A DNA stretch of 64,000 nucleotides, taken from contig NZ_VITR01000018.1 of assembly GCF_007827955.1 (NCBI RefSeq), positions 62,001 to 126,000 of the forward strand. The letters run 5' to 3'. Position numbers and translations under genes: made by a program. This DNA comes from Nitrospirillum pindoramense. GTDB taxonomy: Bacteria > Pseudomonadota > Alphaproteobacteria > Azospirillales > Azospirillaceae. Of the stretch, positions 37,914 through 47,976 are shown one piece after another. The notes under the pieces were generated by a model. It was not told the DNA's origin, searched no databases, and worked only from the letters and a program-made list of their open reading frames with translations. Within the stretch, counting starts at the first letter, position 1; every line of letters begins with the position of its first letter.

Positions 37914-38431
37914 CGCTGGCCATGGCGGTCGGCATCTGGCAGCGGCTGGACCAGGCCGGTCGGAACTCGGTGCCGTTCAGCACCACGGTGGCGGCCATGC
38001 TGGTGGGTATGATGCCCCTGCAGTTGCCCGACTACTCCTTCGTGGCGCCGCCCCTCACCTTGATGGCCATCTACTACTGGGCGATCTATCGCCCCGACCT
38101 GCTGAAGCCCTATATGGCCTTCGGCATCGGGGTATTGCAGGATCTGCTGGGCGGATCGCCGCTGGGGATGAGCGCGCTGGTCTATGTGCTGTCCTACTGG
38201 CTGGTGTTGACCCAGCGCCGCTATTTCCTGGGCAATTCGTTCTGGTTCCTGTGGCTGGGGTTCGCCCTGGTGGCGGTGGGTGCCGGTGCCGTGCAGTGGG
38301 TGGCCTACAGCCTCATGACGGTGCACCTGGTGGCCCCCGGTAACGTGGTGGCCCAGGCGCTGCTGGCCATCGTGCTGTTTCCGGTTCCGGCCTGGTGCTT
38401 CAGCAAGCTGCACCGCAGTCTGCTGAGCTGA
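37910..38431 (+). CDS. mreD: Rod shape-determining protein MreD
   Basis: A 173-residue integral membrane protein with about five hydrophobic segments (LTLMAIYYWAIYRPDLL, GIGVLQDLLGGSPLGMSALVYVL). The motif YRPDLL followed by GxLQDxLxGxxLG is typical of MreD. GTG start overlapping mreC. It connects MreC with the PBP2-RodA synthase. 136 bp separate it from mrdA; no gene lies between. Confidence 0.9.
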   Translation: MTLAMAVGIWQRLDQAGRNSVPFSTTVAAMLVGMMPLQLPDYSFVAPPLTLMAIYYWAIYRPDLLKPYMAFGIGVLQDLLGGSPLGMSALVYVLSYWLVLTQRRYFLGNSFWFLWLGFALVAVGAGAVQWVAYSLMTVHLVAPGNVVAQALLAIVLFPVPAWCFSKLHRSLLS

Positions 38432-38567
38432 CAGGGTGTTTTTCAGGCCAGCGACGGCTGGCCGGGCAGTTGAGTACCGAAGGGCGGGACGGTGAAGCCA
38501 AGCGGCGCCCGGCGCCCGAGGGGGCCCCTGGATCGGTCACGATCGGCGGCCGCAGTAAGAGGTTTAC

Positions 38568-40553
38568 ATGTTCAACGCGATCGATAGGGACGCCGAACGC
38601 CAGCGCGTCATGAACCGCCGCACGCTGGTGCTGGGCGGGCTCAAGGCCGGCGCCTTGTCCGCTCTGGTGGCGCGTCTCTATTACCTGCAGGTCCTGGAAG
38701 GCGACCACTACACCACGCTGGCGGAGGACAACCGCATCTCCCTGCGCCTGCTGGCGCCCTCGCGCGGCATCATCGTCGACCGCGCCGGCGTGCCCCTGGC
38801 GGTGAACGAGCAGAATTTCCGCGCCGTCCTGGTGTCCGAACGCACCGATGACGTGGACGAGACGCTGGACAAGGTGGTCAAGCTGCTGCCGCTGACGGAC
38901 GCCGACCGCCGCCGCATCCTGCGCGATGTCGACCGCCTGCGCTCCTTCGCGCCGGTGACCCTGCGGGAGAACCTGACCTGGGACCAGGTGTCGGCCATCG
39001 AGGTCAACCTGCCCGACCTGCCCGGCGTGTCCATCGAGGTGGGGCAGGTGCGCTCCTACCCCTTCGGGGAACAGGCGGCCCATATCCTGGGCTACGTCGG
39101 CGTGGTGTCGGAGCAGGAGTTGCAGAACGCGCGCGATCCGCTGCTGTCCCTGCCGGGGTTCCGCATCGGAAAGAGCGGCATCGAGCGCAAGCATGACCTG
39201 GCCCTGCGCGGCACCGCCGGGACCAGCCAGCTGGAGGTCAACGCCGTGGGCCGCGTCGTGCGTGAGCTGGCGCGCAATGATGGTCAGCCGGGCCACCAGG
39301 TGACCCTGACCATCGACGCCAAACTGCAGTACTACGCCCAGCAGCGCCTGGCGGAGCATGAGAGTGCGGCGGCCGTGGTGCTGGACGTGCAGACGGGCGG
39401 CGTCCTGGCGCTGGCCTCCCATCCCAGCTTCGATCCCAACCAGTTCGCCATGGGGATCCCGCAGGACCTGTACGACAGCCTGATCAAGAATGAGGCCTCC
39501 CCCCTGACCAACAAGGTGGTGGCGGGCCATTACGCGCCCGGATCAACTTTCAAGCCCATGACCGCGCTGGCGGGGCTGGAGGCCGGCGTGGACCCCACCC
39601 ACCGCGTCTTCTGCCCGGGGCACTATGATTTCGGCGGCCATACCTTCCACTGCTACAAGAAGGGCGGCCACGGGTCCGTTGACATGCACGACGCCATCCG
39701 CATGTCGTGCGACGTCTATTTCTATGACCTGGCGCGGCGTATCGGGGTGGACCGCATCGCCGACATGGCCCGCCGCTTCGGCCTGGGTGAACGGACCGAC
39801 CTGGACCTCCCGGGCGAGAAGAACGGCATCATCCCCGACACCAAGTGGAAGCGGCGGACCTACAAGGAAAATTGGTACGATGGCGAAACGTTGAGCGTCG
39901 CCATTGGCCAGGGCTATGTCACGGCCACCCCCATCCAGCTGGCGGTGATGTGCGCCCGCCTGGCCAGCGGCGGCAAGGCGGTTAAGCCCCACCTGACCAA
40001 GGCGGTGGAGCAGGAATACACCGAGCAGACGGTTTGGCCCGACATCGGCGTGAAGCCGGAGTTCATCCAGCGCATCCTGGCCGGCATGGCCGGTGTGACC
40101 TCCGCCGGCGGCACGGCCTATGCCGCCCGCATCACCCAGCCGGGCATGGAGATGGGCGGCAAGTCCGGCACCGCCCAGGTCAAGCGCATCACCATGGCGG
40201 AGCGCAACGCGGGCCTCTTGAAGGCCGAGCGGCCGTGGAAGGACCGCGACAATGCCCTGTTCATCGCCTTCGCGCCGGTGCAGGCGCCCCGGTATGCCTG
40301 CGCCGTCATTGTCGAGCATGGCGTGGGCGGCAGCTCGGTCGCGGCCCCCATCGCCCGTGACCTGCTGCTGGAAATCCAGTTGATGGAGGCCGCGCGGGCC
40401 CAGCAAGCCGATGCCAGCCCCGCGGCGGGCCCGGCGCCAGGCGATGCGCCCACCGCTTCCGGCCAGGCCATCCCTTCCGCTCAACCCGCCGCCCCGCCCC
40501 TGACCCGGGTCACCAGCGTGCCGGCCGCGCCGGGGGAAGGGACCCCGCAATGA
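38568..40553 (+). CDS. mrdA: Penicillin-binding protein 2, elongation transpeptidase
   Basis: A 661-residue class B PBP that cross-links lateral-wall peptidoglycan. One N-terminal membrane segment (LGGLKAGALSALVARLYYL), then the pedestal domain with RLLAPSRGIIVDRAGVPLAVN, then the transpeptidase domain: STFK with nucleophile Ser326 (APGSTFKPM), SCDVYFYD and KSGTAQVK with Lys532. The C-terminal ~65 residues are an Ala/Pro-rich tail, longer than in E. coli PBP2. Four-base overlap with rodA (ATGA) couples it to its glycan-polymerase partner. Confidence 0.95.
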   Translation: MFNAIDRDAERQRVMNRRTLVLGGLKAGALSALVARLYYLQVLEGDHYTTLAEDNRISLRLLAPSRGIIVDRAGVPLAVNEQNFRAVLVSERTDDVDETLDKVVKLLPLTDADRRRILRDVDRLRSFAPVTLRENLTWDQVSAIEVNLPDLPGVSIEVGQVRSYPFGEQAAHILGYVGVVSEQELQNARDPLLSLPGFRIGKSGIERKHDLALRGTAGTSQLEVNAVGRVVRELARNDGQPGHQVTLTIDAKLQYYAQQRLAEHESAAAVVLDVQTGGVLALASHPSFDPNQFAMGIPQDLYDSLIKNEASPLTNKVVAGHYAPGSTFKPMTALAGLEAGVDPTHRVFCPGHYDFGGHTFHCYKKGGHGSVDMHDAIRMSCDVYFYDLARRIGVDRIADMARRFGLGERTDLDLPGEKNGIIPDTKWKRRTYKENWYDGETLSVAIGQGYVTATPIQLAVMCARLASGGKAVKPHLTKAVEQEYTEQTVWPDIGVKPEFIQRILAGMAGVTSAGGTAYAARITQPGMEMGGKSGTAQVKRITMAERNAGLLKAERPWKDRDNALFIAFAPVQAPRYACAVIVEHGVGGSSVAAPIARDLLLEIQLMEAARAQQADASPAAGPAPGDAPTASGQAIPSAQPAAPPLTRVTSVPAAPGEGTPQ

Positions 40554-41704
40554 TGAACCTCGACATGGGGCTCGACCCCCAATCCAACATGAGCCTCAGC
40601 GAGAAGCTGGGCCAGATCAGTTGGAGCCTGGTGCTGCTGATCACTGCCGTGGCCTGCATCGGCTTCGCCATGCTCTATTCGGCCGCTAACGGCAATTTCG
40701 ATCCCTGGGCCACACGCCAGATCATGCGCTTTGCCGTGGGCGCGGTGATCATGCTGGTCGTGGCGCTGATCGACATCCGCATCTGGCTGAAGTTCTCCTA
40801 CTTCCTCTATGGCATCGCCTTCTTCCTGCTGATCGTGGTGGAGGTGATGGGCCATGTCGGCATGGGGGCCCAGCGCTGGATCGACCTGGGCTTCATGCAG
40901 CTGCAACCGTCGGAGCTGATGAAGGTGACGCTGGTGATGGCGCTGGCGCGCTATTTCCATGGCGCCTCGCTGGAGGATACCGGCCGCATCACCTTCCTCA
41001 TCCCGGCCTTGATCATGATCGTGGCGCCCGTCTGCCTGGTGCTGCTGCAGCCCAACCTGGGCACCTCGCTCATGCTGCTGATGGTGTCGGGCGCCATCTT
41101 CTGGCTGGTGGGCGTGCGGCTGTGGAAGTTCGCGTTGGTCATCGGCGGTGTATTGGCCGCCATCCCGGTCATCTGGCACTTCATGCACGACTACCAGAGG
41201 AACCGGGTGAACACCTTCCTGAACCCCGAGAACGACCCCCTGGGCCACGGCTACCACATCATGCAGTCCAAGATCGCCCTGGGCTCCGGCGGCATGTTCG
41301 GCAAGGGCTTCCTCATGGGCTCGCAAAGCCACCTGAACTTCCTGCCGGAGAAGCAGACGGACTTCATCTTCACCATGCTGGCGGAGGAGATGGGCATGGT
41401 GGGGGCCCTGGTCTTCCTGGCCCTCTATACCCTGCTGCTGGTCTACGGCTATGTCATCGCCATGCGCTGTCGGCACCAGTATGGCCGGCTGGTGGCCATG
41501 GGGCTGACGGTGAACCTGTTCCTGTACATGTTCATCAACATCGCCATGGTCATGGGCCTGATCCCCGTCGTGGGCGTGCCCCTGCCGCTGATCTCCTACG
41601 GCGGGTCATCGGCGTTGACGGTCATGACCGGCTTCGGCCTGCTGCTGTGCGTCCACGTTCATCGCGACGTGCGCATGTCCCGCCGCGGCATGAGCGATTT
41701 CTGA
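40550..41704 (+). CDS. rodA: RodA, SEDS peptidoglycan glycosyltransferase
   Basis: A 384-residue polytopic inner-membrane enzyme of the SEDS family that polymerises lipid II for cell elongation, working with PBP2. About ten membrane segments are seen. Family blocks include GAQRWIDLGFMQLQPSELMKV, the loop GLGHGYHIMQSK-like PLGHGYHIMQSKIALGSGG, LPEKQTDFIFTMLAEE and the terminal LISYGGSSALTVMTGFGLLL. It overlaps mrdA and is followed by a terminator, so it ends the mreBCD-mrdA-rodA unit. Confidence 0.96.
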   Translation: MMNLDMGLDPQSNMSLSEKLGQISWSLVLLITAVACIGFAMLYSAANGNFDPWATRQIMRFAVGAVIMLVVALIDIRIWLKFSYFLYGIAFFLLIVVEVMGHVGMGAQRWIDLGFMQLQPSELMKVTLVMALARYFHGASLEDTGRITFLIPALIMIVAPVCLVLLQPNLGTSLMLLMVSGAIFWLVGVRLWKFALVIGGVLAAIPVIWHFMHDYQRNRVNTFLNPENDPLGHGYHIMQSKIALGSGGMFGKGFLMGSQSHLNFLPEKQTDFIFTMLAEEMGMVGALVFLALYTLLLVYGYVIAMRCRHQYGRLVAMGLTVNLFLYMFINIAMVMGLIPVVGVPLPLISYGGSSALTVMTGFGLLLCVHVHRDVRMSRRGMSDF

Positions 41705-41722
41705 CGCCCCCGGTTCGCGCAA

Positions 41723-41753
41723 GGGCGCCATGCGAAGGCGCCCCTGCATTTTT
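41723..41753 (+). terminator. Intrinsic terminator after rodA
   Basis: GGGCGCC (41723-41729) pairs with GGCGCCC (41737-41743) around ATGCGAA, followed by CTGCATTTTT. It closes the elongasome operon. Confidence 0.75.
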
Positions 41754-41845
41754 CTGTCGACAAGCACCGCCTATCGCCGTATGAAACCGCCCTCACCGCG
41801 ACACAGCGCGGATGACCGGCGCCACGGCGGCGGTCCATGAGGGGC

Positions 41846-41921
<76 letters not shown>

Positions 41922-42190
41922 CTCCTCTCCCTTGAAAATTCGACGTTCATTCAGGCGCCATGCTGATGTGCCCGCCGTTGGGCGCGCTTGCTAAGTCCCT
42001 GCCTTGCCAATCAATTTTCGGTATGCGGCGTGTATCGTTCGCCGCATGGGTGCCATTCCTGGCGGCTGGCTGATGACGCGCTTTTGCTGTCATTTTTCTG
42101 TCGACAAGGGCGCGCCGGAACGCTACAAAGCGGCCCTCACCGGGACGCAACGCCCGGCGGCCGGCGCCTCGGCGGCGGCTCATGAGGGGC

Positions 42191-42266
<76 letters not shown>

Positions 42267-42417
42267 CTCCTCTTTTTTTCCACAAAATCCAACGGTGTCG
42301 CCAAGCAGTGAAAATCGCTGCCGGGCTGGAGCATACTTTTATGCCCGCCGTTGACCTTTCATTTGGAGGAGGGTCGCGGAGGCCGCGTTTGGCCACCCCC
42401 GCGACGGCTTTGCCGGT

Positions 42418-43299
42418 TTATGGCTGTGCATCCAGCCAGGCCGGAATATTGTCGAAAGTCTTGTCTTCCATACCCATGCCGACCCGCAAATTCAGCCCGC
42501 CATCGGCTCCGTTCACGAAGCGGACGCTGCCCACACCCAGGGTCCGTTGCGCCACCACGCGGTCCTTGCCTGTTGCCAGGTTGAGGACATGTGCCTCGTC
42601 AGCCCCCGAACCGATATAGGCGGCATAGGGCACGCCGCCAGCCAGAGTCCAGCCCACATGTAGGGTCAGGTCAGGCACTGCTGTCTTGGACGTGGGGCCA
42701 GCCAGGTGGATTGATACCATGTTTCCCGATTTAGTATTGATGAAGCCATAGGATGGAGCGCCCGCCAGGGAGCGCAAAAGGCCACCGCTGTGTTCCTCAG
42801 GCCCCTGCAGCAGCGCATAACCGGTACCGCAAGGATCGCCCAGCTGGTCGGGAAATACGGCCCAGCCTGGTTGCAGGGAAATCTGGTCGACTTGACCATC
42901 CACATGCAGGCGCGCCAGCAGACCGGCCCGGGAGACAATCACGCCGTCGCCGCAAGCCCAGATGCGCTGGGCTTGCACTTGCCGTTGTGATCCGGCCAGG
43001 GTGACCAGCCAGCCGCTGTCGCCATGCTGCGCCTGGGCTACGGGAGTCGGAGCGTTAGTAGCGAGGTCCAAGACCTTGATGGTGAACTGTTCGCCCTGGA
43101 CGGAGCGAGGACCCCGAACGAAATAGGCGATCTTGTTGGAACTGGTGTCCAGGGAAGCGCTGGTAATGTCGCCGTCCAGGTCGGTATAGGGGCGGCCGTC
43201 GATCGTGATGCCGCCCTGTGTCCTGCGAATTTCCGTCGCCTGAGTCGATGAAAAGGAAAGGGCGAGCAGCACCGCCGGAATAACGGTAATTAATCTCAT
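42418..43299 (-). CDS. Exported protein of unknown function
   Basis: A 293-residue protein with a signal peptide (LITVIPAVLLALSFSSTQA, cleavage near residue 21). I do not recognise a family. The mature part is rich in beta-strand patterns with recurring blade-like units (KIAYFVRGPRS, TIKVLDLATNAP, VIVSRAGLLARLHVDGQ, YAAYIGSG then VLNLATGKDRVVAQ). This suggests a WD40- or Kelch-like propeller, which is inference. Five or fewer Cys. It stands alone between the tRNA pair and pagL. Confidence 0.6.
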   Translation of the reverse strand: MRLITVIPAVLLALSFSSTQATEIRRTQGGITIDGRPYTDLDGDITSASLDTSSNKIAYFVRGPRSVQGEQFTIKVLDLATNAPTPVAQAQHGDSGWLVTLAGSQRQVQAQRIWACGDGVIVSRAGLLARLHVDGQVDQISLQPGWAVFPDQLGDPCGTGYALLQGPEEHSGGLLRSLAGAPSYGFINTKSGNMVSIHLAGPTSKTAVPDLTLHVGWTLAGGVPYAAYIGSGADEAHVLNLATGKDRVVAQRTLGVGSVRFVNGADGGLNLRVGMGMEDKTFDNIPAWLDAQP

Positions 43300-43440
43300 T
43301 TTGTTTCCATTTTTATTAATCTAAGGAAGTGTCTGGTGGATATAGCTACCAGAATTCCATTTCTGATCAACGTGAAGGTGAGCGAAAAAGGTATCCATTT
43401 AACAACCGGTATGCATCGCCGCGTTGGTTGCCAGAAAACG

Positions 43441-43465
43441 AAAAAGGGCGCCCGAAGGCGCCCTT
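43441..43465 (-). terminator. Intrinsic terminator after pagL
   Basis: On the minus strand, GGGCGCC-TTCG-GGCGCCC followed by TTTTT. It is 34 bp after the pagL stop. Confidence 0.85.
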
Positions 43466-43498
43466 GATCATCTCAGCCCTTGATGGCTTGGGATCGGC

Positions 43499-44035
43499 TT
43501 ACCAGCCGCCGAACAGCCAGCTGGTGGGGATGTGATAGTACAGGGTCACGATCTCGGAACCGGGGTTCACCTCGCCGATGCCGGCGTTGGAGATGTGGCC
43601 GAAGGACAGGCCCAGGCGGCTCTGGTTCTCGAACTTGTACGAGATTTCGGCGGTGGAGCGGAACTCCACCCAGCTGCCGAGGTTCTTGCCGCTGCCGGTG
43701 CCATAGACGCCGACGCCGAAGTTGGGCGTGAAGTCGAAGGAGCTGCCCAGCGGAATGTCGAACAGGATGCCGCCGACACCATAGGCGCCGCCCTGGCCGG
43801 TGAACTCACCACCCACCCATGGGCTGATCCGGATCCAGCTGCTGGAGAACAGCGCGGTGTTGGGGCGATACTCGATGCGATAGTCGGTCGTGTTGTGCTT
43901 CGGCCCGGTCCGCAGCACGTCGTACTCGCCGATGCCGAGGCTGAGGAAGCTGGGGGTGTCCTCGGCGAAAGCCGGCGCCGCGACTGAAACCAGCCCCAAC
44001 GCCAATACCGTGGACTTGAGAAGACGCCGTAGCAC
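43499..44035 (-). CDS. pagL: PagL-type lipid A 3-O-deacylase
   Basis: A 178-residue outer-membrane beta-barrel enzyme that removes the 3-O acyl chain from lipid A. The signal peptide (STVLALGLVSVAAPAFA) is followed by alternating barrel strands. The catalytic block is intact: FGHISNAGIGEVNPGSE provides the His-Ser pair and the Glu, as in the PagL family, and it ends near the aromatic C-terminus (IPTSWLFGGW). The start is GTG with AAGGA 9 bp upstream; a longer frame from 44194 lacks support. Own terminator, so it is transcribed alone. Confidence 0.85.
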   Translation of the reverse strand: MLRRLLKSTVLALGLVSVAAPAFAEDTPSFLSLGIGEYDVLRTGPKHNTTDYRIEYRPNTALFSSSWIRISPWVGGEFTGQGGAYGVGGILFDIPLGSSFDFTPNFGVGVYGTGSGKNLGSWVEFRSTAEISYKFENQSRLGLSFGHISNAGIGEVNPGSEIVTLYYHIPTSWLFGGW

Positions 44036-44420
44036 GACCGTGATCCTTAATAAGAAGTTTCCAGGATGATTCCCGAATGAGGCAGGCAACTCAACGGGCA
44101 AAGCAGTGACCGCTACCTTTTGCCTCGCATAGCCGCCAACTGTTGCGCATATGCGACAAAGAGGCGTCCAGCCAGACAGGCTACACACGCGCAAGGCCTT
44201 ACCTTCGATCCCGTCGCCGCACTTGATAGGTCCGGCCGGTTACAATTTCATGAAGAGACGCTGTATGGGCGCGATATCCGTCCTTATATGGTTTCGTTGC
44301 CACATCACTGTCAGGGTCATAGGACGCAAGGCAGGGGTGATTGGGGTATTCGTCCCGCTGCCAGCAAAAGGGACGTACGCCGCACGTCGGCCTGTCATAA
44401 AACATCGCTAAAATCGGCTT
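44036..44420. other. Divergent gap between pagL and the kinase/ATPase gene
   Basis: 385 bp without a supportable coding region. Near pagL it holds the AAGGA ribosome site and AT-rich DNA suited to a promoter (44040-44060). Small open frames here lack ribosome sites and family resemblance. Confidence 0.45.
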
Positions 44421-46037
44421 ATGGATCTGTGTCCGGCGCCCACGATCTCGTCCTCCATGGACCAGGCCGCCACGATCGCCCTGCTGGGCGATGCGGCGAC
44501 CCATCAGGGTTTGGCGGTGGAGCGAATCGACACCGACGGCGCCGTCATCTTCCTGGCTGGCGACCGGGCCTATAAAATCCGCCGCGCGGTCCACTTCCCC
44601 CACCTGGATCTGTCCACGCCCGACAGGCGGCGGCGGGTGGCCCTGGCCGAGGTGGCGGTCAACCGGCGCACGGCCCCGGGCCTGTATGAGGGGGTGCTGG
44701 CCGTGGTGCCGGGCGCCCATGGCCGGCTGGTGTTGGCGCCGGCGGGCCCAGGCGCCGATGCCGCGGCCGTGGACTGGGTGGTGGTCATGCGCCGCTTCGC
44801 CGAATCCGGCCTGTTCGACCGCCAGGCGGAGGCGGGGCTGCTGACCCGCGACGGCATGCGCGCCGTGGCCGATGCCGTGGCCTCCCTGCACGAAAGCGCC
44901 CATGACGAAACCCCCGACCGTCCGGATCGCCCCCCGCCCGGCGGCGTCGAGGCGGTGCGGGCGGCGGTGGCCGGTGCGCTGGGCGCCCTGCGCCTGCATC
45001 CCGACCTGTTCGATCCCCCCGCCCTGGACCGGCTGGAAGGGGGGCTGATGGGAGCCGTCACCCGACAGGAATGGCTGATCGAACGGCGCCGGCGCTCTGG
45101 TTATGTCCGGCCCTGCCACGGCGACCTGCAACTGGGCAACATCTGCGTCTGGGCTGACCAGCCCACCCTTTTCGGCGCCGCCATCCTGCTGGACGAAGCC
45201 GGCGGGCAGGAAGGCGAGGCGGCCGGTGGTGGCCCGGCGGTCATCGATGTCTTCCATGACCTGGCCTACCTGCTGATGGATCTGGAGCATCGGCGGCTAA
45301 GGCCGTTCGCCAACCTGGTGCTGAACCGGTATCTGGAGCAGACCGGGGACTTCGCCGGCTTGGCCCTGCTGCCGCTGTTCATCAGCCTGTGCGCGGCCAT
45401 CCGCGCCCACATGACGGCCAGCACCGCCGCCGCCCGGCGGCCGGTGGGGGCGGGCGCCTCCTTCCGGCGGGAGGCGGCGGCCTATCTGGATTTGGCCTTG
45501 TCCGCCCTGAATCCACGGGCGCCCCGGCTGATCGCCATCGGCGGCCTGCCCGGCACGGGCAAGTCCACCTTGGCCCGCATGCTGGCGCCGGAGATCGGAC
45601 CCATCCCTGGGGCCGTCATCCTGCAGTCCGAGTCCCTGCGCCGCCGCCTGTTGGATGCGCCGGAGGAGGGAACGCTGGCCGCGTCCGGCTACAGCGAAGC
45701 GGTGACGGCCCGCGTCTATGGTGAGATGGCGGGACGCGCCGGCCTGGTGCTGGAGGCCGGCCATGCCGTGGTGGCCGACGCCGTCTACGCCCGTCCGGAC
45801 CAGCGCGCGGACATCGAGGCCGTGGCCCATGCGGCGCCCGTGCCCTTCCTGGGCCTCTGGCTGGTGCTGAACCAGCAGCAGGCCACGGATGAGGGGCGGC
45901 CCAAGGGCGAACGGGGCGGGCGCGGCCTGGGTGAGATGCGTTGGGATATCCTGTCCGTCCTGGGATCCGCCGCCGATGTGGCCCGCCGGCTGCTGAGCCA
46001 ACTAACCAGGCCGGAACCCTGGCGGACCGAGGCGTGA
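44421..46037 (+). CDS. Fused aminoglycoside-phosphotransferase-like kinase and P-loop ATPase
   Basis: A 538-residue two-domain protein. The N-terminal ~330 residues resemble the APH/choline kinase fold: VIFLAGDRAYKIRRAVHFPHLDLST near the start, and the catalytic loop CHGDLQLGNICVW near 235. The C-terminal domain is a P-loop kinase-like ATPase (AIGGLPGTGKSTLARMLA) with LESLRRRLLDAP. This fusion is known in proteobacteria as a bifunctional aminoglycoside phosphotransferase/ATP-binding protein of unknown substrate. It need not confer drug resistance. The alternative start at 44457 loses 12 residues. No operon partner is clear; usp follows after 146 bp. Confidence 0.8.
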   Translation: MDLCPAPTISSSMDQAATIALLGDAATHQGLAVERIDTDGAVIFLAGDRAYKIRRAVHFPHLDLSTPDRRRRVALAEVAVNRRTAPGLYEGVLAVVPGAHGRLVLAPAGPGADAAAVDWVVVMRRFAESGLFDRQAEAGLLTRDGMRAVADAVASLHESAHDETPDRPDRPPPGGVEAVRAAVAGALGALRLHPDLFDPPALDRLEGGLMGAVTRQEWLIERRRRSGYVRPCHGDLQLGNICVWADQPTLFGAAILLDEAGGQEGEAAGGGPAVIDVFHDLAYLLMDLEHRRLRPFANLVLNRYLEQTGDFAGLALLPLFISLCAAIRAHMTASTAAARRPVGAGASFRREAAAYLDLALSALNPRAPRLIAIGGLPGTGKSTLARMLAPEIGPIPGAVILQSESLRRRLLDAPEEGTLAASGYSEAVTARVYGEMAGRAGLVLEAGHAVVADAVYARPDQRADIEAVAHAAPVPFLGLWLVLNQQQATDEGRPKGERGGRGLGEMRWDILSVLGSAADVARRLLSQLTRPEPWRTEA

Positions 46038-46183
46038 GGCGCCGGCTTTCCCCGTGGCCCTTGCTCCCGGGGGGGTACGGGTCCATGCTTGAGGCACGTC
46101 AATGCGTGCATCCGTCCAAACGGTGAAGCTTCTCCATGATGTGCCGGCCGCCTGAGCGCCGGCGTCCAGAGGAGAACGGCCCC

Positions 46184-47056
46184 ATGTCCTATCGCAAGAT
46201 CCTGTCCGTGCTGACCGGCGGCGCCGGTGACCGTGCGGCCCTGGCGGCTGCCTTCGCCCTGGCCCGGCGCGGTGGCGGTCACGTCCTGGGCTTGGTGCCC
46301 AATCCCGACCCACGCGAGGCCGTGCCGGCCCTGGGCGAGGGGGTGTCGGGCGCGCTGGTCGAGGAGATCATGACCATGGTGGAACAGGAGTCGCGCAACC
46401 ACCGCACCCGCGCCCACCAGACCTTCGATGCGGTCCTGGCCGAGGCTGGCGCCAGCCTGGCCGAGAGCCCCGTTGCGGCCGCCTCCGTAACCGGCGACTT
46501 CCGCGAGGTGGTGGGCAACCAGGAGGATGTGGCCGTGGTCCAGGCCCGCCTGGCCGACCTTAGCGTCATGGCCCAGGTGGCGGAAACGACGGGGGGCGAG
46601 GCCCTGTTGATGCTGGAGGCCATCCTGCTGGACAGCGCCCGGCCGCTGCTGGTGGTGCCGCCGGCCTTCAATGCCGATGCCGGCCTGGGACGCCACATCG
46701 TCATCGCCTGGAACGGCAGCCGTGAGTCGGCCCAGGCGGTGGCGCAGGCGCTTCCCCTGCTGACGACGGCGGAGACGGTCACCGTCATCGCCGTGGAAAC
46801 CGACAAGACCGACGGCGCCGCCGGCCGCGACCTGGCTGAGTATCTGGGCTGGCACGGCGTCACCGCCCAGGTGCGCCAGCCCATGGCCGAGGGCCGCTCG
46901 GTGGGCGCCCTGTTGCTGGCCGAGGCGAAGGCCGCCGATGCCGACCTGCTGGTGCTGGGCGGCTATGGCCACAGCCGCCTGCGTGAGATGATCCTGGGCG
47001 GTGTCACCCGCCACGTCCTCTACAACGCCACCCTGCCGGTCCTGCTGGCGCATTGA
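46184..47056 (+). CDS. Universal stress protein, two UspA domains
   Basis: A 290-residue cytoplasmic protein made of two UspA folds. The second half keeps the ATP-binding signature as GGYGHSRLREMILGGVTRHVLY, while the first half is degenerate. Such proteins support survival under stress, often by binding ATP. The start is the ATG giving MSYRKILSVLTG, with AGGAGA 8 bp upstream; the 16 codons before it are not conserved. An inverted repeat CTGCCGCAG/CTGCGGCAG (47072-47098) follows without a T-run. Confidence 0.88.
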   Translation: MSYRKILSVLTGGAGDRAALAAAFALARRGGGHVLGLVPNPDPREAVPALGEGVSGALVEEIMTMVEQESRNHRTRAHQTFDAVLAEAGASLAESPVAAASVTGDFREVVGNQEDVAVVQARLADLSVMAQVAETTGGEALLMLEAILLDSARPLLVVPPAFNADAGLGRHIVIAWNGSRESAQAVAQALPLLTTAETVTVIAVETDKTDGAAGRDLAEYLGWHGVTAQVRQPMAEGRSVGALLLAEAKAADADLLVLGGYGHSRLREMILGGVTRHVLYNATLPVLLAH

Positions 47057-47309
47057 GGGCGGTGCGTCGTTCTGCCGCAGTGCTGAGCGCTGCGGCAGCG
47101 GCCCACCGGCAAGAGGCGGGGGCCTGGATTTTCATACGAGGTAACAACGCATTAGCGGGCAATCCCACCAACGTATCCTTGTGTTGGGCCCTCAACTATT
47201 AATGCATTATTGTACAACCGCATTGCTGACATCAGCCGCTTTGGCATACCCCTTAAAGCCTAGGTAGGGCGCCGGTTGGCGGCCCTACGCCAAGATATGG
47301 GGGTAGTTG

Positions 47310-47930
47310 ATGATCCGCGTGTTTGCAGGCCTGGTAGCCATTTCCATGCTCGCCGGGTGTGCGCTGTCCGAAGATGTCGCCACCGTGAAGTACGTCCCCA
47401 CCAAGGCCGAGGTTGTGGTCGATGCCAAGCCGGTGGGCTTGACCGTGGTGGACGCCCGCACTTCCGACCGCAATCGCATCTCCGCCAAGATTAATGGTTT
47501 CGGTACCGAAATGGCGGCCATCCGTTCTGATAAGGATGTCCCGGCCATCGTGACCGATGCGTTCAAGACGGAGTTGGAGGCGCGGGGCTTCCACGTGCAG
47601 GCCGGTGGCCGGCCGATCACCGTCTCTGTCAACCAGTTCTATAACCAGTATGGTGCGGGCGTGTTTTCCGGCACGGCCACCGCTGATGTGAATTTGACGG
47701 TCGCGGTGGGTAATGGCTCTGGCGCCCCTGCTTTCAGCCAGACCTATGCTGGTACGGCCAAGAAGACCATCCTGATGGCCAACGGCTCCAACGCGGCGGA
47801 GACCGTCGCCAGCGCCCTGAACGACGCCTTGGCGAAAATGTTCGCCGATCCTGCCTTCGTTGCCACGCTGACCGGCAAGGCGTCGCCAGTGGTGGCGACC
47901 CCGGCGGCCGCCGGCAGCCCCACCAGCTGA
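47310..47930 (+). CDS. YajG-like lipoprotein
   Basis: A 206-residue lipoprotein: short signal segment with lipobox LAGC (Cys about residue 17). The mature part has PVGLTVVDARTSDRNRISAKINGFG, VTDAFKTELEARGF and SVNQFYNQYGAG, and resembles the YajG family of uncharacterised lipoproteins. The start is ATG at 47310 after GGGGG; a TTG three bases earlier is in frame. The 250-bp gap upstream has an AT-rich patch (47190-47225) that may hold its promoter. The C-terminus is Ala/Pro/Ser-rich. Confidence 0.65.
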   Translation: MIRVFAGLVAISMLAGCALSEDVATVKYVPTKAEVVVDAKPVGLTVVDARTSDRNRISAKINGFGTEMAAIRSDKDVPAIVTDAFKTELEARGFHVQAGGRPITVSVNQFYNQYGAGVFSGTATADVNLTVAVGNGSGAPAFSQTYAGTAKKTILMANGSNAAETVASALNDALAKMFADPAFVATLTGKASPVVATPAAAGSPTS

Positions 47931-47976
47931 TGACGGCCAGGGGCGGCGGACGCATGTCCGTCGCCCCATGGCTTGG

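Noticed and set aside
44421-46037. Aminoglycoside resistance gene
   Set aside because: The kinase-like domain is fused to a P-loop ATPase in a known chromosomal family with no shown drug target; no mobile element is near.
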